From Guadua angustifolia (taxonomy: Eukaryota > Streptophyta > Magnoliopsida > Poales > Poaceae): a stretch of 64,000 nucleotides of DNA. Where the stretch lies: positions 11,160,001 through 11,224,000 of the forward strand of contig CM070511.1 of assembly GCA_036346375.1 (NCBI GenBank). Direction: 5' to 3'. The translations under genes were made by a program, and so were the position numbers. The number at the start of each line of letters is the position of its first letter. Position 1 is the first letter of the stretch. A model generated the notes under the pieces. It was not told where the DNA came from and searched no databases. It saw only the letters and a program-made list of their open reading frames with translations. Below are positions 12,107-23,604 of this stretch, one piece after another.

Positions 12107-13296
12107 TATGGTAATTTCAATTTGTACCAAACATGTAAGAATTTTTTTTTGCTTTCTTTAGGGTGATGCATATTAGGGAAATCCTCTCCTATGCAAGTTT
12201 AAATCTTAGTAGCAGATTATTTGTTGAAATCATCGACAGGAATGATTCAGCGAGTAGCTTCCAAAATACACTATCGCTAAAGTGTTCTAGGGATGGTGCA
12301 GAAGGGGTTGTTTTGCACAATTTTTCATCTATGACAGCTAGTATGTCACATGTAGACTAGCATCTATGGGGCATTGTTATGAGATAGTTGTACTAGTCAT
12401 TCTTTCTAGACCATACGTTGCACGATCTGAAGTTGCATGGCTTTGCTACTTGGTCACAACAATGCACGTGTTGGGAGTTAGTGGAATTGAAGAGGCCAAA
12501 TTCATCGAGCTTATATGTGGGATTAGCGAAGGAGTGAGGATGGCCTATAGTCTTGCTGTCACAAGCCTTTGAGAAAATCCCTCTAGTTCATGTGACACAA
12601 TAAGATGCCATCAGTGGTGATGCCAAAGAAGTTGGGCAGTTGAGAGCCACAGTGAGCCATACTTTATGAACCATGAAGGGCGAGGTCATACAGACCCAGT
12701 TGAAGCTGAGACTATAGACCATCCCATGGCAAAGGCATAGAAACCCATGGGCATTGTAGACAAAGGTGAGTAGATCGAAGGCTTACTGGAATGGATAGAA
12801 CTTGAGGATCATGACTATGAGGCATTGTTAGATGCTGAAGGTTCTGATGACGAACAAGGTGAAGATCAGGCTGTTCCATCGGAGTGGAACACATACTAAT
12901 TTGACATATTAGTAGTGAGTGAAGGTGAGTAGGTGGCTTGGGAGTACCAACAAAATAAGGTCAGGCAAGGAGCATTGTACAAAAGTAAGCAGGAGGCATG
13001 AAAAACAACCAAGTTCTGGGTAGTGTCATTGAGGAGGACGTTCAAGATAGTAAAGTCTAGCCCGTATGTATATGATGTTAACTATGATATAGAGGGATGC
13101 CCTTAGTGAGTACATGAGTACCAACCTAAGTGGGAAACCCATTGAAAGTGCTCCATAGTAATTTCATGCACATGTGTAGTGACAAAGTCCATGCAGTCCC
13201 ATAGAAACCTGTCTTCATGCTTTGTTGCAATATCATGTACAAAGAGATTGTAGGCAACTTCGATTTTGAGCCGCGTTCTATTATTCTTGCAATAGA
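12107..13296 (+). pseudogene. MULE transposase, N-terminal part, cut by the CACTA element
   Basis: Mutator-like transposases cut and paste MULE DNA. An intron-like GTATGTATGG...TTTAG precedes the first readable exon at about 12165. Recognisable pieces are: an acidic segment EDHDYEALLDAEGSDDEQ near 12803-12855; the MuDR-type N-terminal zinc region at about 13009-13103 with RTFKIVKSSPYVYDV and EGCP; and DFEPRSIILAI at about 13260-13293, where the frame is cut by the CACTA terminus. The reading resumes at 23605 with ERF and NYAKA. In-frame stops occur at several sites where the family has Trp or Gln. The 12165-12600 part is unlike any MULE motif I know and its assignment is weaker. Confidence 0.72.
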
Positions 13297-13311
13297 CACT
13301 ACAAGAATCCC
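13297..13311 (+). repeat. Left terminal inverted repeat of the CACTA element
   Basis: CACTACAAGAATCCC, pairing with the right end at 23590-23604. Confidence 0.93.
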
Positions 13312-13319
13312 AAGAATTA

Positions 13320-13750
13320 CCATCGCCAAAAGTCGACGCAATTAGCAATTTGTCGACGCAATAGTAATTAACGCCGGCAAACGCTAATTAACGCGTCGCT
13401 TTTGGCCCACGATAGTTAATCGACGTTAATTAGCTTAATTAATGCCGGCAATGACGTTAATTAGTAATTAACGCCGCCCGCATACCGACGTTAATTAATG
13501 CCGTGATCGCGCTTAATTAACGCCGCCATCGCTTAGCCGACGCAATTATTAATTAACGCCGCTTAGGCCCGCCGACGTTAATTAGCGGTGTTTTGTCGGA
13601 GATTTGTTTGACGAAAATAGGGTGTTGTGGTTACTAATTAACGCTATGACCTTCGCCGACGTTAATTAGATAATTAACGCCGGTGACCCTTGGCCGACGT
13701 TAATTAGGCTAATTAACGCCGGTGACCCTTTGGCCGACGTTAATTAGTAG
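13320..13750. repeat. CACTA left subterminal repeat array
   Basis: Many copies of a short motif like GCCGACGTTAATTA and its reverse form TAATTAACGCCGGC occur in both orientations. Copies are clear from about 13360 to the last ones near 13690-13745. In En/Spm elements such arrays bind the element-encoded TNPA-type protein. The right-hand counterpart is at 23400-23590. Confidence 0.85.
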
Positions 13751-13974
13751 TTCCAGGCAACTTTTACCCCTATTTTCATGTTTCGCCACACAATTCAATA
13801 CATAATATAATCAACATTGACAAAGAATTCACACATCAACACATATAATTCACTTAATATAAACAATCCAAAGATGTAACATGCATATAATCAAGTTATC
13901 GATCCATCATAATGTCCAAATTGTCATAACATCCAAAAAGACCAAAGTGACACAACTACAAATACATCCAAAGT

Positions 13975-16300
13975 TCAACTCGAATCATACACATCCATCC
14001 AAAGTGACACAACTATGAAACACCTACAACCGCCGCCGCCATCCGTTGATTGGAGTTCGCCGCTTGATCCTAAGCAAAAAAGCGCTTGACAAAGGCATTG
14101 CAACCGCCGGTTCCCTACACAAGAAAATGCAAGATTAGACAATAATATAAGAATGAATGTACCATAAGGAGACAAGTAAGAAACGAACCACGGATCTCAG
14201 TCTGCCGCAAGTGTTGCAAAAGTGAGTATCAGAAGACGAGGGCCTGTGCCGTTGATCCCTACATAAGGCAACAATTATAGCTAGATTGATCAAATTTTAC
14301 TAGATTTACAAGTTTTGACAAAGTTTAGCTAGAAATTAGTAAGTGTAGCTATATTGAGTAAATTTAACTACATTTACAAAGTTTAACTACAACGACCAAG
14401 TTTAGCAAAAATGAACTAAATATCGCTAAATTCATCAAACTTGACTCTAGAGATACTTAGTCTTGCTAGATTCATCGAGTCTCGCTAGAAATGACTAAGC
14501 TTAGCTAGATTGACTAAATGTAGCTAGTTTGAACAAGATTAGGTACAACAAGAATACCCGAGCCGCAGGAGGTGCCGAGGATACATCCCCATTGTGGCGG
14601 CGGCATGGCGAATGAACGGAAAGACAATGTTTTGCCCCATCGCTCGAACATTGCCTACAAATACAATGTATAAGTATTTTGAATTAATATATTCTCTAAA
14701 TGCAATAGATTGAAGACTCGACTTACTTGAATCGCCGCTGTCAGCAGTTCGGTATGAAGCGTGAGTACTTTTGTCACGCTTTGCATAATCATCACGCTGG
14801 CGCAGCTCCTCACGCAGCCTAGTAACCTCCAACTCCCGCCTCGAGGAGCGACGGCTACCAACCCCGAGGTCTGGGACGAAGAAGATCCTCTCAACAAGAC
14901 CACCGCCGAGTCGATCACTCCAAAGGAACATGGAGTACCTTCAAAATGCGTGACCACAAAGGCTTGAGCACTTGAAATTATAACTTCATGAAATTTTAGA
15001 AGGTATGACATCTCACCGTCCATGGGCCTTGCCTCCACTAGCATGCACAGCCACGCCAAAGCTGTTCCTTCCTCCAATCATAGTCTTCACCATGGCGCTT
15101 GACCATTTCATCGCCATATTTCTCCTACATAACCAAACCGACACTTTAAATGGGAACTACAAATCAAACAAATTAATTTGAATTGATCAAAATTGTGACC
15201 ACTAACCACCGATCAAGAGTCAGTCTGATCAAGACACCGTCAGGTGTGTCTCTGTCTCGACCTTTATGACCTTCCACGACACTTCAATATCACTCTACCA
15301 ACACCGTCCGAGCCTCCTCAGAGACATAAGTTAGGTGCATACATATACTTGGTAACATGTATTTTGCAAAAGATTGCTACGCCAGACTTACTATGCGCTT
15401 AGCTTTACGATATGTCCATCGGCACCATACGTGCTTTTGATTCTTTGCTCGCGCCTCGGCTTTTTTGACTTGGCGATGAACTCGTGAAGCCCAACACCGA
15501 CAAAGAGCCCGGTAAGCTTCTCGGACGGTCCCCAACCATGGAATCATGACCTGCACAAAGATATTAATACATTAAAACAACATTACCAAGAAACGTTAAA
15601 CTCAAATAGCTCCAATATTTGTTGTTTTACCTGCCTGCATTCTTCCTCGGTCAAGTAAGTTTCAAGACCCGCGAGTCCTGTTAATCCGCTGTCTTTAACT
15701 TGCCTCAAGTAAAGATTTGTTACTTGAATCCAACATTAGACAATGCATCTTTGGTCACCCGACGCATTTACATGGAAAACTCTACGAGCATGCTCCATGT
15801 TTGCACCGTCACCAAACGGTAACGCTTCGCAATTGTTCATCACAAAGAATAGTTAGAATAGTAAAGAATCGATAGCTGAACCAATACCCACCGCACAAAG
15901 AATCTTACCCAAAAGTCACTCCAAACCGCCTCGAGCATTCAAGTGCTCGCATTAGGAGCAAGGTGTAATGATCCCAACTAGTAGCAACAAATTGCTCGCC
16001 ATTGGTCATTGCGGACCAACCCGGTAGTGCAAACGGCAGAGGTTACCTAGCACGAGTTAACCCGCCTATGGTGCCCTCTCGCCAAAACCCCGAAGTCATC
16101 CCATGAACTGCAAGACATATAAATGATATAGTTCCAGTTCGAAAGAAATGAAATAAGACATGGTTTAGAAAATACAAACCTATCGCCAATGTGTGATCAC
16201 AACCTTGTCCTCCTCCGTCTGGGCGCTGGAGGGGGGGCGATAGTATGGCTCCTCGAAACCTCAAAGGGCTCCTAGAGAACCCTCGGTCAGATCCCCACCC
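13975..16300 (-). pseudogene. Second CACTA gene region (TNPA/transposase_24-like position), degenerate
   Basis: Downstream of the TNP2 remnant on the same strand lie several short minus-strand frames: 13975-14175, 14539-14931, 14655-15077 and 16043-16264. One (about 14800-14900) reads ELEVTRLREELRQRDD, a probable coiled coil, as in the C-terminal proteins of plant CACTA elements. AT-rich gaps between the pieces look like introns. No DNA-binding domain is recognisable. Position and the coiled coil are the only evidence for a TNPA-like role. Confidence 0.45.
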
Positions 16301-17096
16301 ATTGGGTCCTCATCCTCTTGGCCCACATCGGCCTCCCGATCCTCATCGATCCCACTACAACAACAATAATAATGAATGAATAAAGAAGATAATAATCAAA
16401 TAAATTATGAGAATATAACATTCTAGTTTACTCACACAAGATCGCCTCCCGATGCTCCTCAATCCCAGCCTACAACAACAATAATAATGAATGAATAAAG
16501 AAGATAAGAATCAAATAAATTAAGAGAATATTTATCAAGATCAACATCCGTGGCAAGCCCACTTCTTCCTCCGCTGCCTCACCCTCGAAATAATACAAGA
16601 CAATTATATTTATGTCATATTTATGTTTAGACATGAAGTACACATCAAAAGCTTAGTTACCTCTACACTCGCAAAGGAACACTACGACTCGCAACTCAGC
16701 TCCACTCGACTCAACAAAGCACGCCGTTTACTTGCGCTTGAAGCGCAACCTCAAACAAGGCTCTCGTCAGGCATTAACCATCGGACTTCCTCCTACCATC
16801 GAGGAATCCTTCGCCACCGCTTGATCGATCGAGGCATCCTGTTGAAAGAAAAATATCAAGTTAGTACAACAACAATAATAATGAACAAATGAACAAGATA
16901 ATAAACACACAAAATTACTTGTCAAAATTCATTAATGTCGCGATGATGTAGTCTCCTTCTTTCTAAGGGACGACTTGTTACTTTTTTCTTGATTGATTGT
17001 CTTTTCCGTTTCTCAGGAATCGTTATATCTCCACGGTCTCCGACTAAAGAATCGAGACCTGGACCAGTCTCTATATCAAAAGTGCTTGGCAATTCT

Positions 17097-20000
17097 TCAT
17101 CTTGAAAACCTCAACAACCTCCATGGCCTCCACCGGCTATCAAGATAACCAAAGATCACCAGAGTATGTAACCGCTCTCTGGGATTCACTTTGTACACAA
17201 CCCACCAAGCACTCGGGCCTTGTGCATGGATATGGCATATAATACACCGCTCAACTTGGTGAGCAAGGATAAAATTGTCATAGCCATGTAGTCGTTCGTT
17301 GTGTTTAACTTCTACCATCCCATACCGGTTTTGATGAGTCCCATGTTTGCTATCAAACCAAACACAATCGAAAAAGACTACTTTGAGCTCCTTATTCCTC
17401 GCAAACCTGAACTCGAGGATGTTTTGAATGATTCCATAGAAATTTGTTTCGATCCCTTGTGCATCGATTGCCCTAGTTACAACTCCAAGATTTGTTGTGG
17501 CCGCAAGGACGCACGCACTTCAAATTTGGTCGAACGGAACCAAACCCGTTCACGTCAGACGCCTATAGCTTTTAACAATTACGGGCATAGGATAGCTGAA
17601 GCAAGTCCTCATGGACGCTCCTATATTTCACGACCGCTAACAAAATATGATTCGTTGTATAAGATTTATAATATATTGAAACGTAATATTACGTAATATT
17701 ATAGGATGTGAAGGTGTTACATGATCTCGAACCAAGTAATGAAATTAGGGCCCCATTTAATCCATCCCGACGCATCGTATTAAGTTGCTTGGCGCTTGGT
17801 TGACGAATAGACGCCCGCTTCGCTTATCGAATTCATCGTAAATGAAAACGTAAATAGATACATAAATGAATGATGCCTTCAAGAAGATAGCTTGATTGAC
17901 ATGTAATATTGAGTACATGTATAGCAAAGCGTATTTTTTTCTTACGTGAAATATTGTTCCATCTCTTCCATATTGGAGTACATGTACAACAAAGCGATTT
18001 TTTTCTTCCAAGTGTAATAGTAAGCAAGGTAACTACCAACGGCAAGAGACTCTCCATTGGAAAATCAGAGGTCACTACAAGGTGTCTCTTCATCTACATG
18101 GTACCGCATCGTGGGAGCATTGACTTTGTGTTCCTCCGCAAAGTATACACTCGAGAAGTATGATATCTCTTTTAAAGAAAATGCTTCGCAATGCACACTT
18201 CAACTCTTGCCTTATTGCCAACCATAGCTCAAGTTTCTTTAGAGCTCTTTCAATGTGATACATCCACCTATATCGAATAGGCCACCTACCTTAGCTTCAG
18301 AAGGTAGATGAACAAGTAGATGTTGCATTGGATTGAAGACACCCTGAGGGAATATTTTTCCATCTTGCATACAAGCACCGTATCTCTTTCTCCAACCTCT
18401 CCATCATGTCTTTCGATATTTCTTTAGCACATAATTGTCTATAGAAATAACTTAGCTCAGCTAGCACCTTCCACACATTATCATTAAGATACCCACTAAA
18501 CATTACAGTGTGAGTCTTTCCATGATTATGTGGTAATAGTGGCTCTTCAACCCATTTAGCTTCCCCAGATTCACATTCACAAATTGCCTCAATCCCGCCA
18601 CGTAACCATCGAAATTTCAATTTTTTCATCCACCTCAACACTTCTTTCTTTTCTTTAGGTTTAAGGCAAAATGGAGCACGTGGCTTACCCCCGCTTCGTG
18701 AGCTCAAGTGTTGGCCTTTACATGATCTCTGCTAAGTCTCTTCGGCCTTTAGGTTGTCTTTTGTCTTGTCCGTCATATCCATGACCGTGCTTATAATGCT
18801 TTCACCAACGCATGCTCCTCGATGCATGACGCCAATGTTGTGCATCGTAATCAAGGCCTTCGATATGGGAGCTCCCATAATCCACAAATGTGAGTCCAGC
18901 TTGTGCTCCTCTCCAAACCCTTCAAACCCATCTTCTTTCTCCACCAATTTACTCAAAGATATCAGCAATTTCGCCCGCTTAGTCGCTTTCATGACCTTTC
19001 GACAACCGTGTCCTTACGGAAGGCATTTCTCCGAACCTAAAGGCGGTCTCGTAAGGTGAAACGCCTATGGCAATCGGTAATGTGATCTTTCCACCATTTA
19101 CAAGGCGAAACAATCGGTGTCGAACCACATATCGACATGTCAAATTTCCATGATACCCAACCAAATAAAAATACCATAGGCCATGAAATCATGGATGCAC
19201 CACAAATATGCAACACGAAGGTTGAATTTCTGCTTTTGTAGCGCTATACGCCTACCCCCGTCCATAATTTTTCACTCTTCGATCAAGGGTTTGAGCATCA
19301 CATTGAGACGCTTTCCGTGATGTTCGGGCCGTATGATGAGGCACAGAACATAAACTCATATTTCATGCAAAGGGAAGGTGGAAGGTTGTATGGAATAGCA
19401 AAGACCGCCAAAGACGAGTATGATGCGGTGGTTGTGTTGAAAGGCGTGAAACCATCGGCCGCCAACCCAATGCGTAACATTTCTCGCATCCTCGCGAAGT
19501 CCTCGTCAAAGCTATCTAGAGCCTTCCATGCCTCACTATCCGACGGTGCACCATTATCTCGCTGTTCTCACGCACACCTTCTTTGTGCCACCATGTGCCT
19601 CGCACTTCGCTTTGAGATAAACAACCGCTTCAAATTTAGGTGTGAGAGGCATGTACCGGGTTACTTGTGTGCAACATCGGTCGTTACCTTTTCACCTTCT
19701 TCGCTCACCACCTCAACAAATCTTGGTTTTTACACACTAAGCAATGCTTCTCTTCTCATGCTCCTTCCGTAAAAGCATGCAATTATCCTTGCACACATCA
19801 ATCTTCTCATACTTCATACCGAGACCGCATAACAACTTCTTAGACGGTACATGTCTCTAGGCATCTTATGATTCACGGCAAAGATATCGTAGATCAATTC
19901 CACGAGATCATTGTAACAATTATTGGAAAAGAAATACTTGGACTTAATGGCCATGAGTCACACACAAAAGCAAGTCGGTCACTTTCGTGTGTTCGTGCAA

Positions 20001-20404
20001 TGCCTCTTCGAAGCTTTAAGTAGCTCAAAGAACTCCCGAACCTCACGTGTTGGCGGATCCTCCGAGTCTACGTTAATCTCGACGCAAAGCTTCTAACATC
20101 TCATCCATCCTATCATCGCCCGCCTATCATCTTCCTCTTCAACCGCAACTTCGTGTCCTTGAGCACGTGACTCACCATGATGTACCCACAACTCAAAGCT
20201 TGGCATGAAACCGAACCCACACAAAAAGCAGAGACATCGATTTCTTGTCCCGAGGGTGGAAATTACGGACTTGCTGCATGGGCACTTCACCTTAACAAGA
20301 TTAGACATAGAGAAGGCACGGCCGACAAAAGCGTAGCCTTGACCGTCCCACTCACGAGTGAGCCCCACTTTTCTCCCAACCTTCATACATCCATCGGTCG
20401 CCAC
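17097..20404 (-). pseudogene. CACTA TNP2-type transposase remnant
   Basis: This catalyses excision and insertion of CACTA elements. Domains from high to low coordinates are: the transposase-associated N-terminal domain at 20093-20404, with a CPCSK motif and FGFMPSFELWVHHGE; a block near 19780-19850 resembling KLLCGLGMKYEKIDVC; the TNP2 core at about 18730-19490, with LRIGLAADGFTPFN, FAIPYNLPPSLC and an IMGAPISKALITMHNI stretch; DUF4218 at 18297-18707, with PRAPFCLKPKEKKEVLRWM and LSYFYRQLCAKEI; and DUF4216 at 17097-17318, with AWWVVYKVNPRERLHT. The order is that of plant CACTA transposases. The blocks lie in separate frames and some gaps may be introns, but stops and frame changes also occur inside domains, so the gene appears dead. 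Confidence 0.85.
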
Positions 20405-20657
20405 CCATACTTGAGGCTATATAGGTTAAATCAACAGCTATAAGGTTCATTTTGTTTCTATATATCACGACCCTACATCTATAGGAAAGGATATGTCCTA
20501 AACTCATTTAAGAGTGGTCGACAAAGCGCTGATTTATGATTTAGCTCAGAGTCGAATAAATTTAAGATAACTCGCCTGTTCTCCACCGCACGCCCGGATA
20601 TGGTGCAGGGAGAACAACAGGTTATGACGCCGAATTTCATTCGTGACTGTGGCTCGC

Positions 20658-20665
20658 TATAAATA
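20658..20665. promoter_or_regulatory. Candidate TATA box upstream of the CACTA transposase
   Basis: The plus strand reads TATAAATA and the minus strand TATTTATA. It lies about 250 bp upstream of the first transposase domain on the minus strand. The better TATA orientation is plus, so the assignment is uncertain. Confidence 0.3.
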
Positions 20666-20718
20666 CCGACTTTGTCATCCACTCCGAGGCTGTCCAAAAG
20701 GATAATTCGATCAAGACA

Positions 20719-20741
20719 TCTCACATGTGACACATGTGAGA
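20719..20741. repeat. Perfect 23-nt palindrome with two CACATGTG sites
   Basis: Arms TCTCACATGTG and CACATGTGAGA surround a central A with no mismatch. Each arm holds an E-box-like CACATGTG. It lies about 60 bp upstream of the candidate TATA in transposase orientation, so it could be a transcription-factor site of the transposase promoter. Confidence 0.6.
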
Positions 20742-20759
20742 CATGCCGATCCTAAACGG

Positions 20760-22900
20760 GTGACGCATAGGTTTCGTGACACTATGTGATTTGAAATCAA
20801 AAATATAAATCCGACGATAATCCATTACTCAAATATATATTTATATGCACAAAATGGATATATAAATTTAAACAAAATAAACATGTGACAAATCAATATA
20901 TTCTTTTTCCAAGTACTATTTAATTTGTCATCTCATTGATGGATTGGATCCATTAGCTCCTCTATAACTATGTAAGGGAAGGCAACTAGATATGCATGAT
21001 TCATAGTGGCTTCAAGGTTCAGTCCAGTTGATGTGTCTGCACATCAATTTTTTTTCTGTCGTGAATCAGTGAAACTCATGCAAGGATGATAAAATGTGTG
21101 TAGGTAAAGTGTGGCTAATGACTCCAAAGTTGGTAGGCCACAAGGTTATTATAATAATGACACTCTTAAGAAGCTATAAGAATTACTCAAAGTCAAGCTG
21201 TTATTTCCATTTGGACTATGTATGCATTCTTGTTGTAATCAATTTATCTTGCAGAGTAGGACTTGGAGCTGAGATACACCAATATCTAAATTTGACTATA
21301 CCATGATAGAGCAGGTCGTTTTCTCTATTGGAAGTAGTAAAATGTTGCATAAGCACCACCTTAATATGCATTGGTATGTTTCTTTATATTAACTAGAATT
21401 TTCTATAATGAAATTTCACTCAAATCTGTAAGAAGAATATGTTTCACTATGATTAATTTCTCAGATTCACTAGATCGGTTGACTCAATAATGTGGCGCTA
21501 ATCCTCGTGCCTAGAATTTGAAGGTTTCGGTTTATTCAGTTCAACCGAGTTCTAATGGGGTGTATCCTTTATGTTTGCGCTTACTTTCTTTTCTCATTGA
21601 TTTTTTTTTTTCGTAAAAACAAGTTATGAATGTCCGAAATAATATTTTGAGTTAATACTTTGCAATGCACTTAGGGACATCCTTTTTCTCATCAACCGAT
21701 GATGTTTTTCTTTATTTTCCTCCCAAACATTTGCTGCCTCTTTCATTAACTTTTGCAGCCACTTTTTTGTATACACTAAAACTCCCAGCTTAATCTATTC
21801 ACTCATGCATGCACGAAAGGAGGAGACATAATATAAACTTCTTGTTCAAGTGTTATCCTCGTTTTGTTTTTACATTCATATGGGAGAACCTTTGTATTAC
21901 CCGACCGACATCGATGTGAAGCACCCACCGCTTCTCCATGATTATTATAAGCTTAGACACATTCCATCCATTGGTATTTCACCTCTGCACTTCCACGTCA
22001 TGCTTGTAGCAAATCCTCTTGCTTGGTAAGATTGATTTAGATAAAAAGAAGTTATGATAATGAATTTTACTTGAGTAGAAGCCTCAGAATCGATATATCC
22101 GGTGGTTTCAACTTATTCATGCCCTTTTCATTATGTATTTAGTATGTACAACAATGGAGTTCCAATTAGATCAACATAGTAAGTTACTTAACTTGGTTCC
22201 TTTACACGACTTTACATCTAGTCTAAAGTATACCATTTGATTGCATCACCTAATGGCATTTTTTGTGGTGTACTGCTTTTTGATTGAGGTATAGTTAAGC
22301 ATTATTGAAACAGATTGATTTTGTGATTGATTTTTTATAGGAGATGTATCTCATCGCCTTTTCGATGTCGTTGGTGCTTTTCTCGATAGAAGGATAGTGC
22401 CATATGTGCTTCCATTTCTTATTTGTTGTACTCTATTCAAAACTTCCACATAAGGTTATTATACTTGTCCGATACTAGTCTTATTATGTTTGAAGGACAT
22501 TAGGCCAATCTTTCACATAATGGCTTCTATTCGATGTTTCAGAGCTTCGCTTCATAATTGGTTCAATTCCCATGCTTAATGTGTCGGCTTCATCGGGCAA
22601 GAAGCGATCGTGAGTATAACAAATCTAGTTCCTACCATTTTAACAAAGGACAAATGCAAGCTAGGATTGATGGCATCATTTGTATAACTCCTTTCTTTTT
22701 GACACCCTTCAAGCTAGGAAGAAGAGTCAATGATCGGCATGTAAAATAACAGGGTTATGTTTTCTGATAAGCTAAGGCATTGTAAAATTATTTCACATTT
22801 GTCTGCCCAAGAGTCAATGATCGGCATGAAATTGGCTGAAGCTAAGAACTTCATTTTTTATTCACAACAAAATTATGCACAACCTCAGTTCAATTTGCAT
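20760..22900. other. AT-rich internal CACTA segment with no recognised gene
   Basis: About 2.1 kb between the transposase promoter region and the GC-rich right end. The longest plus-strand frames are about 60-70 codons (21094-21306, 22558-22749) and match no family I know. Base composition differs sharply from the GC-rich block that follows. It may be leader or intron sequence of the element or DNA captured by it. Confidence 0.4.
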
Positions 22901-23390
22901 TCATCCAATGGGCCTTATTAAACTAACAGTGTATGAAGTATAGCGCTTCAGGATGCAAAGAATAAGCAGGGAGAGGACGCCGCAACCGTCCATACCTTCA
23001 AGCTTGGGAGAGGACGCCGCCACCGGGTAAGGAGGACGCCGGGCGTAGAGGAGGCCGGGTAGAGGCGACGCCGGGGACGAGGTCGCCACGGGTGGAGAGG
23101 AGGACGCCGCGCTTAGCCGAGGGACGACGCGCCGCGGTGGAGAGGAGGTCCGGCAGGGCGGTGCGGTGAGGTCGGGCAGCGATGCCGAGGCGGCGGCGGT
23201 GTGGCCGGGCGCGGCGAGGGCAGCCCGGTCCGACGAGGGCGGCGGCGCTGGGGGGCAGTGTCGGGGCAGATGGACGGCGCGCTTGATCGGGCGGCGCGGC
23301 ATGGTCGCCGGCGGCGTGAGGGCGCGGAGAGCAACGGGCGGGAGGAGCGATGAAAATTGGGCGCGGAGGAGCAAAGGCGCGGTGTGAGTA
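22901..23390 (-). other. GC-rich block near the right end of the CACTA element
   Basis: Two overlapping minus-strand frames (22901-23374 and 23113-23454) are open but consist almost only of Pro, Ala, Arg and Ser. This is what GC-rich DNA gives by chance. No domain is visible. It could be a leader or first exon of an element transcript. Confidence 0.35.
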
Positions 23391-23399
23391 AAAAGAATG

Positions 23400-23590
23400 G
23401 GCGACGGTCGATTGGTCGTTTAATTATCGCCGCCGTGGCATTTGGCCGACGCATTATTAATTATCGCCGCCAGAGAGTAAGCCGACGTTAATTAGCTAAT
23501 TAACGCCGGTCACCGTTAGCCGACGGTATTTAATTAATTAACGCCGCTTATTCTAGGCCGACGCATTAATATGGCCGATGTTAATTTCCC
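23400..23590. repeat. CACTA right subterminal repeat array
   Basis: The same motif family as the left array (GCCGACGTTAATTA and its reverse) occurs in about half the length. Copies are near 23430-23460, 23480-23505, 23520-23545 and 23560-23585. Confidence 0.82.
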
Positions 23591-23604
23591 TGTTTCCTGT
23601 AGTG
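23591..23604 (-). repeat. Right terminal inverted repeat of the CACTA element
   Basis: The minus strand reads CACTACAGGAAACA. The duplication AGA follows at 23605-23607. Confidence 0.93.

Larger units (their letters stand above)
13297..23604 (-). mobile_element. CACTA (En/Spm) DNA transposon with AGA target duplication
   Basis: A 10,308-bp element. It starts CACTACAAGAATCCC and ends, in reverse complement, CACTACAGGAAACAG. The 3-bp duplication AGA is at 13294-13296 and 23605-23607, as expected for this superfamily. Dense subterminal repeats lie inside both ends. The internal minus strand holds a TNP2-type transposase remnant (17097-20404) and a second, less conserved ORF region (13975-16300). 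Another 2-3 kb near the right end encodes nothing recognisable. The element sits inside the coding part of a MULE transposase gene. The boundaries are firm. The genes are interrupted by introns, frameshifts or both, and I cannot show that a full transposase remains. Confidence 0.95.

Noticed and set aside
22901..23374. 157-codon Pro/Ala/Arg-rich ORF
   Set aside because: Low-complexity translation of a GC-rich block, open in more than one frame. No domain.
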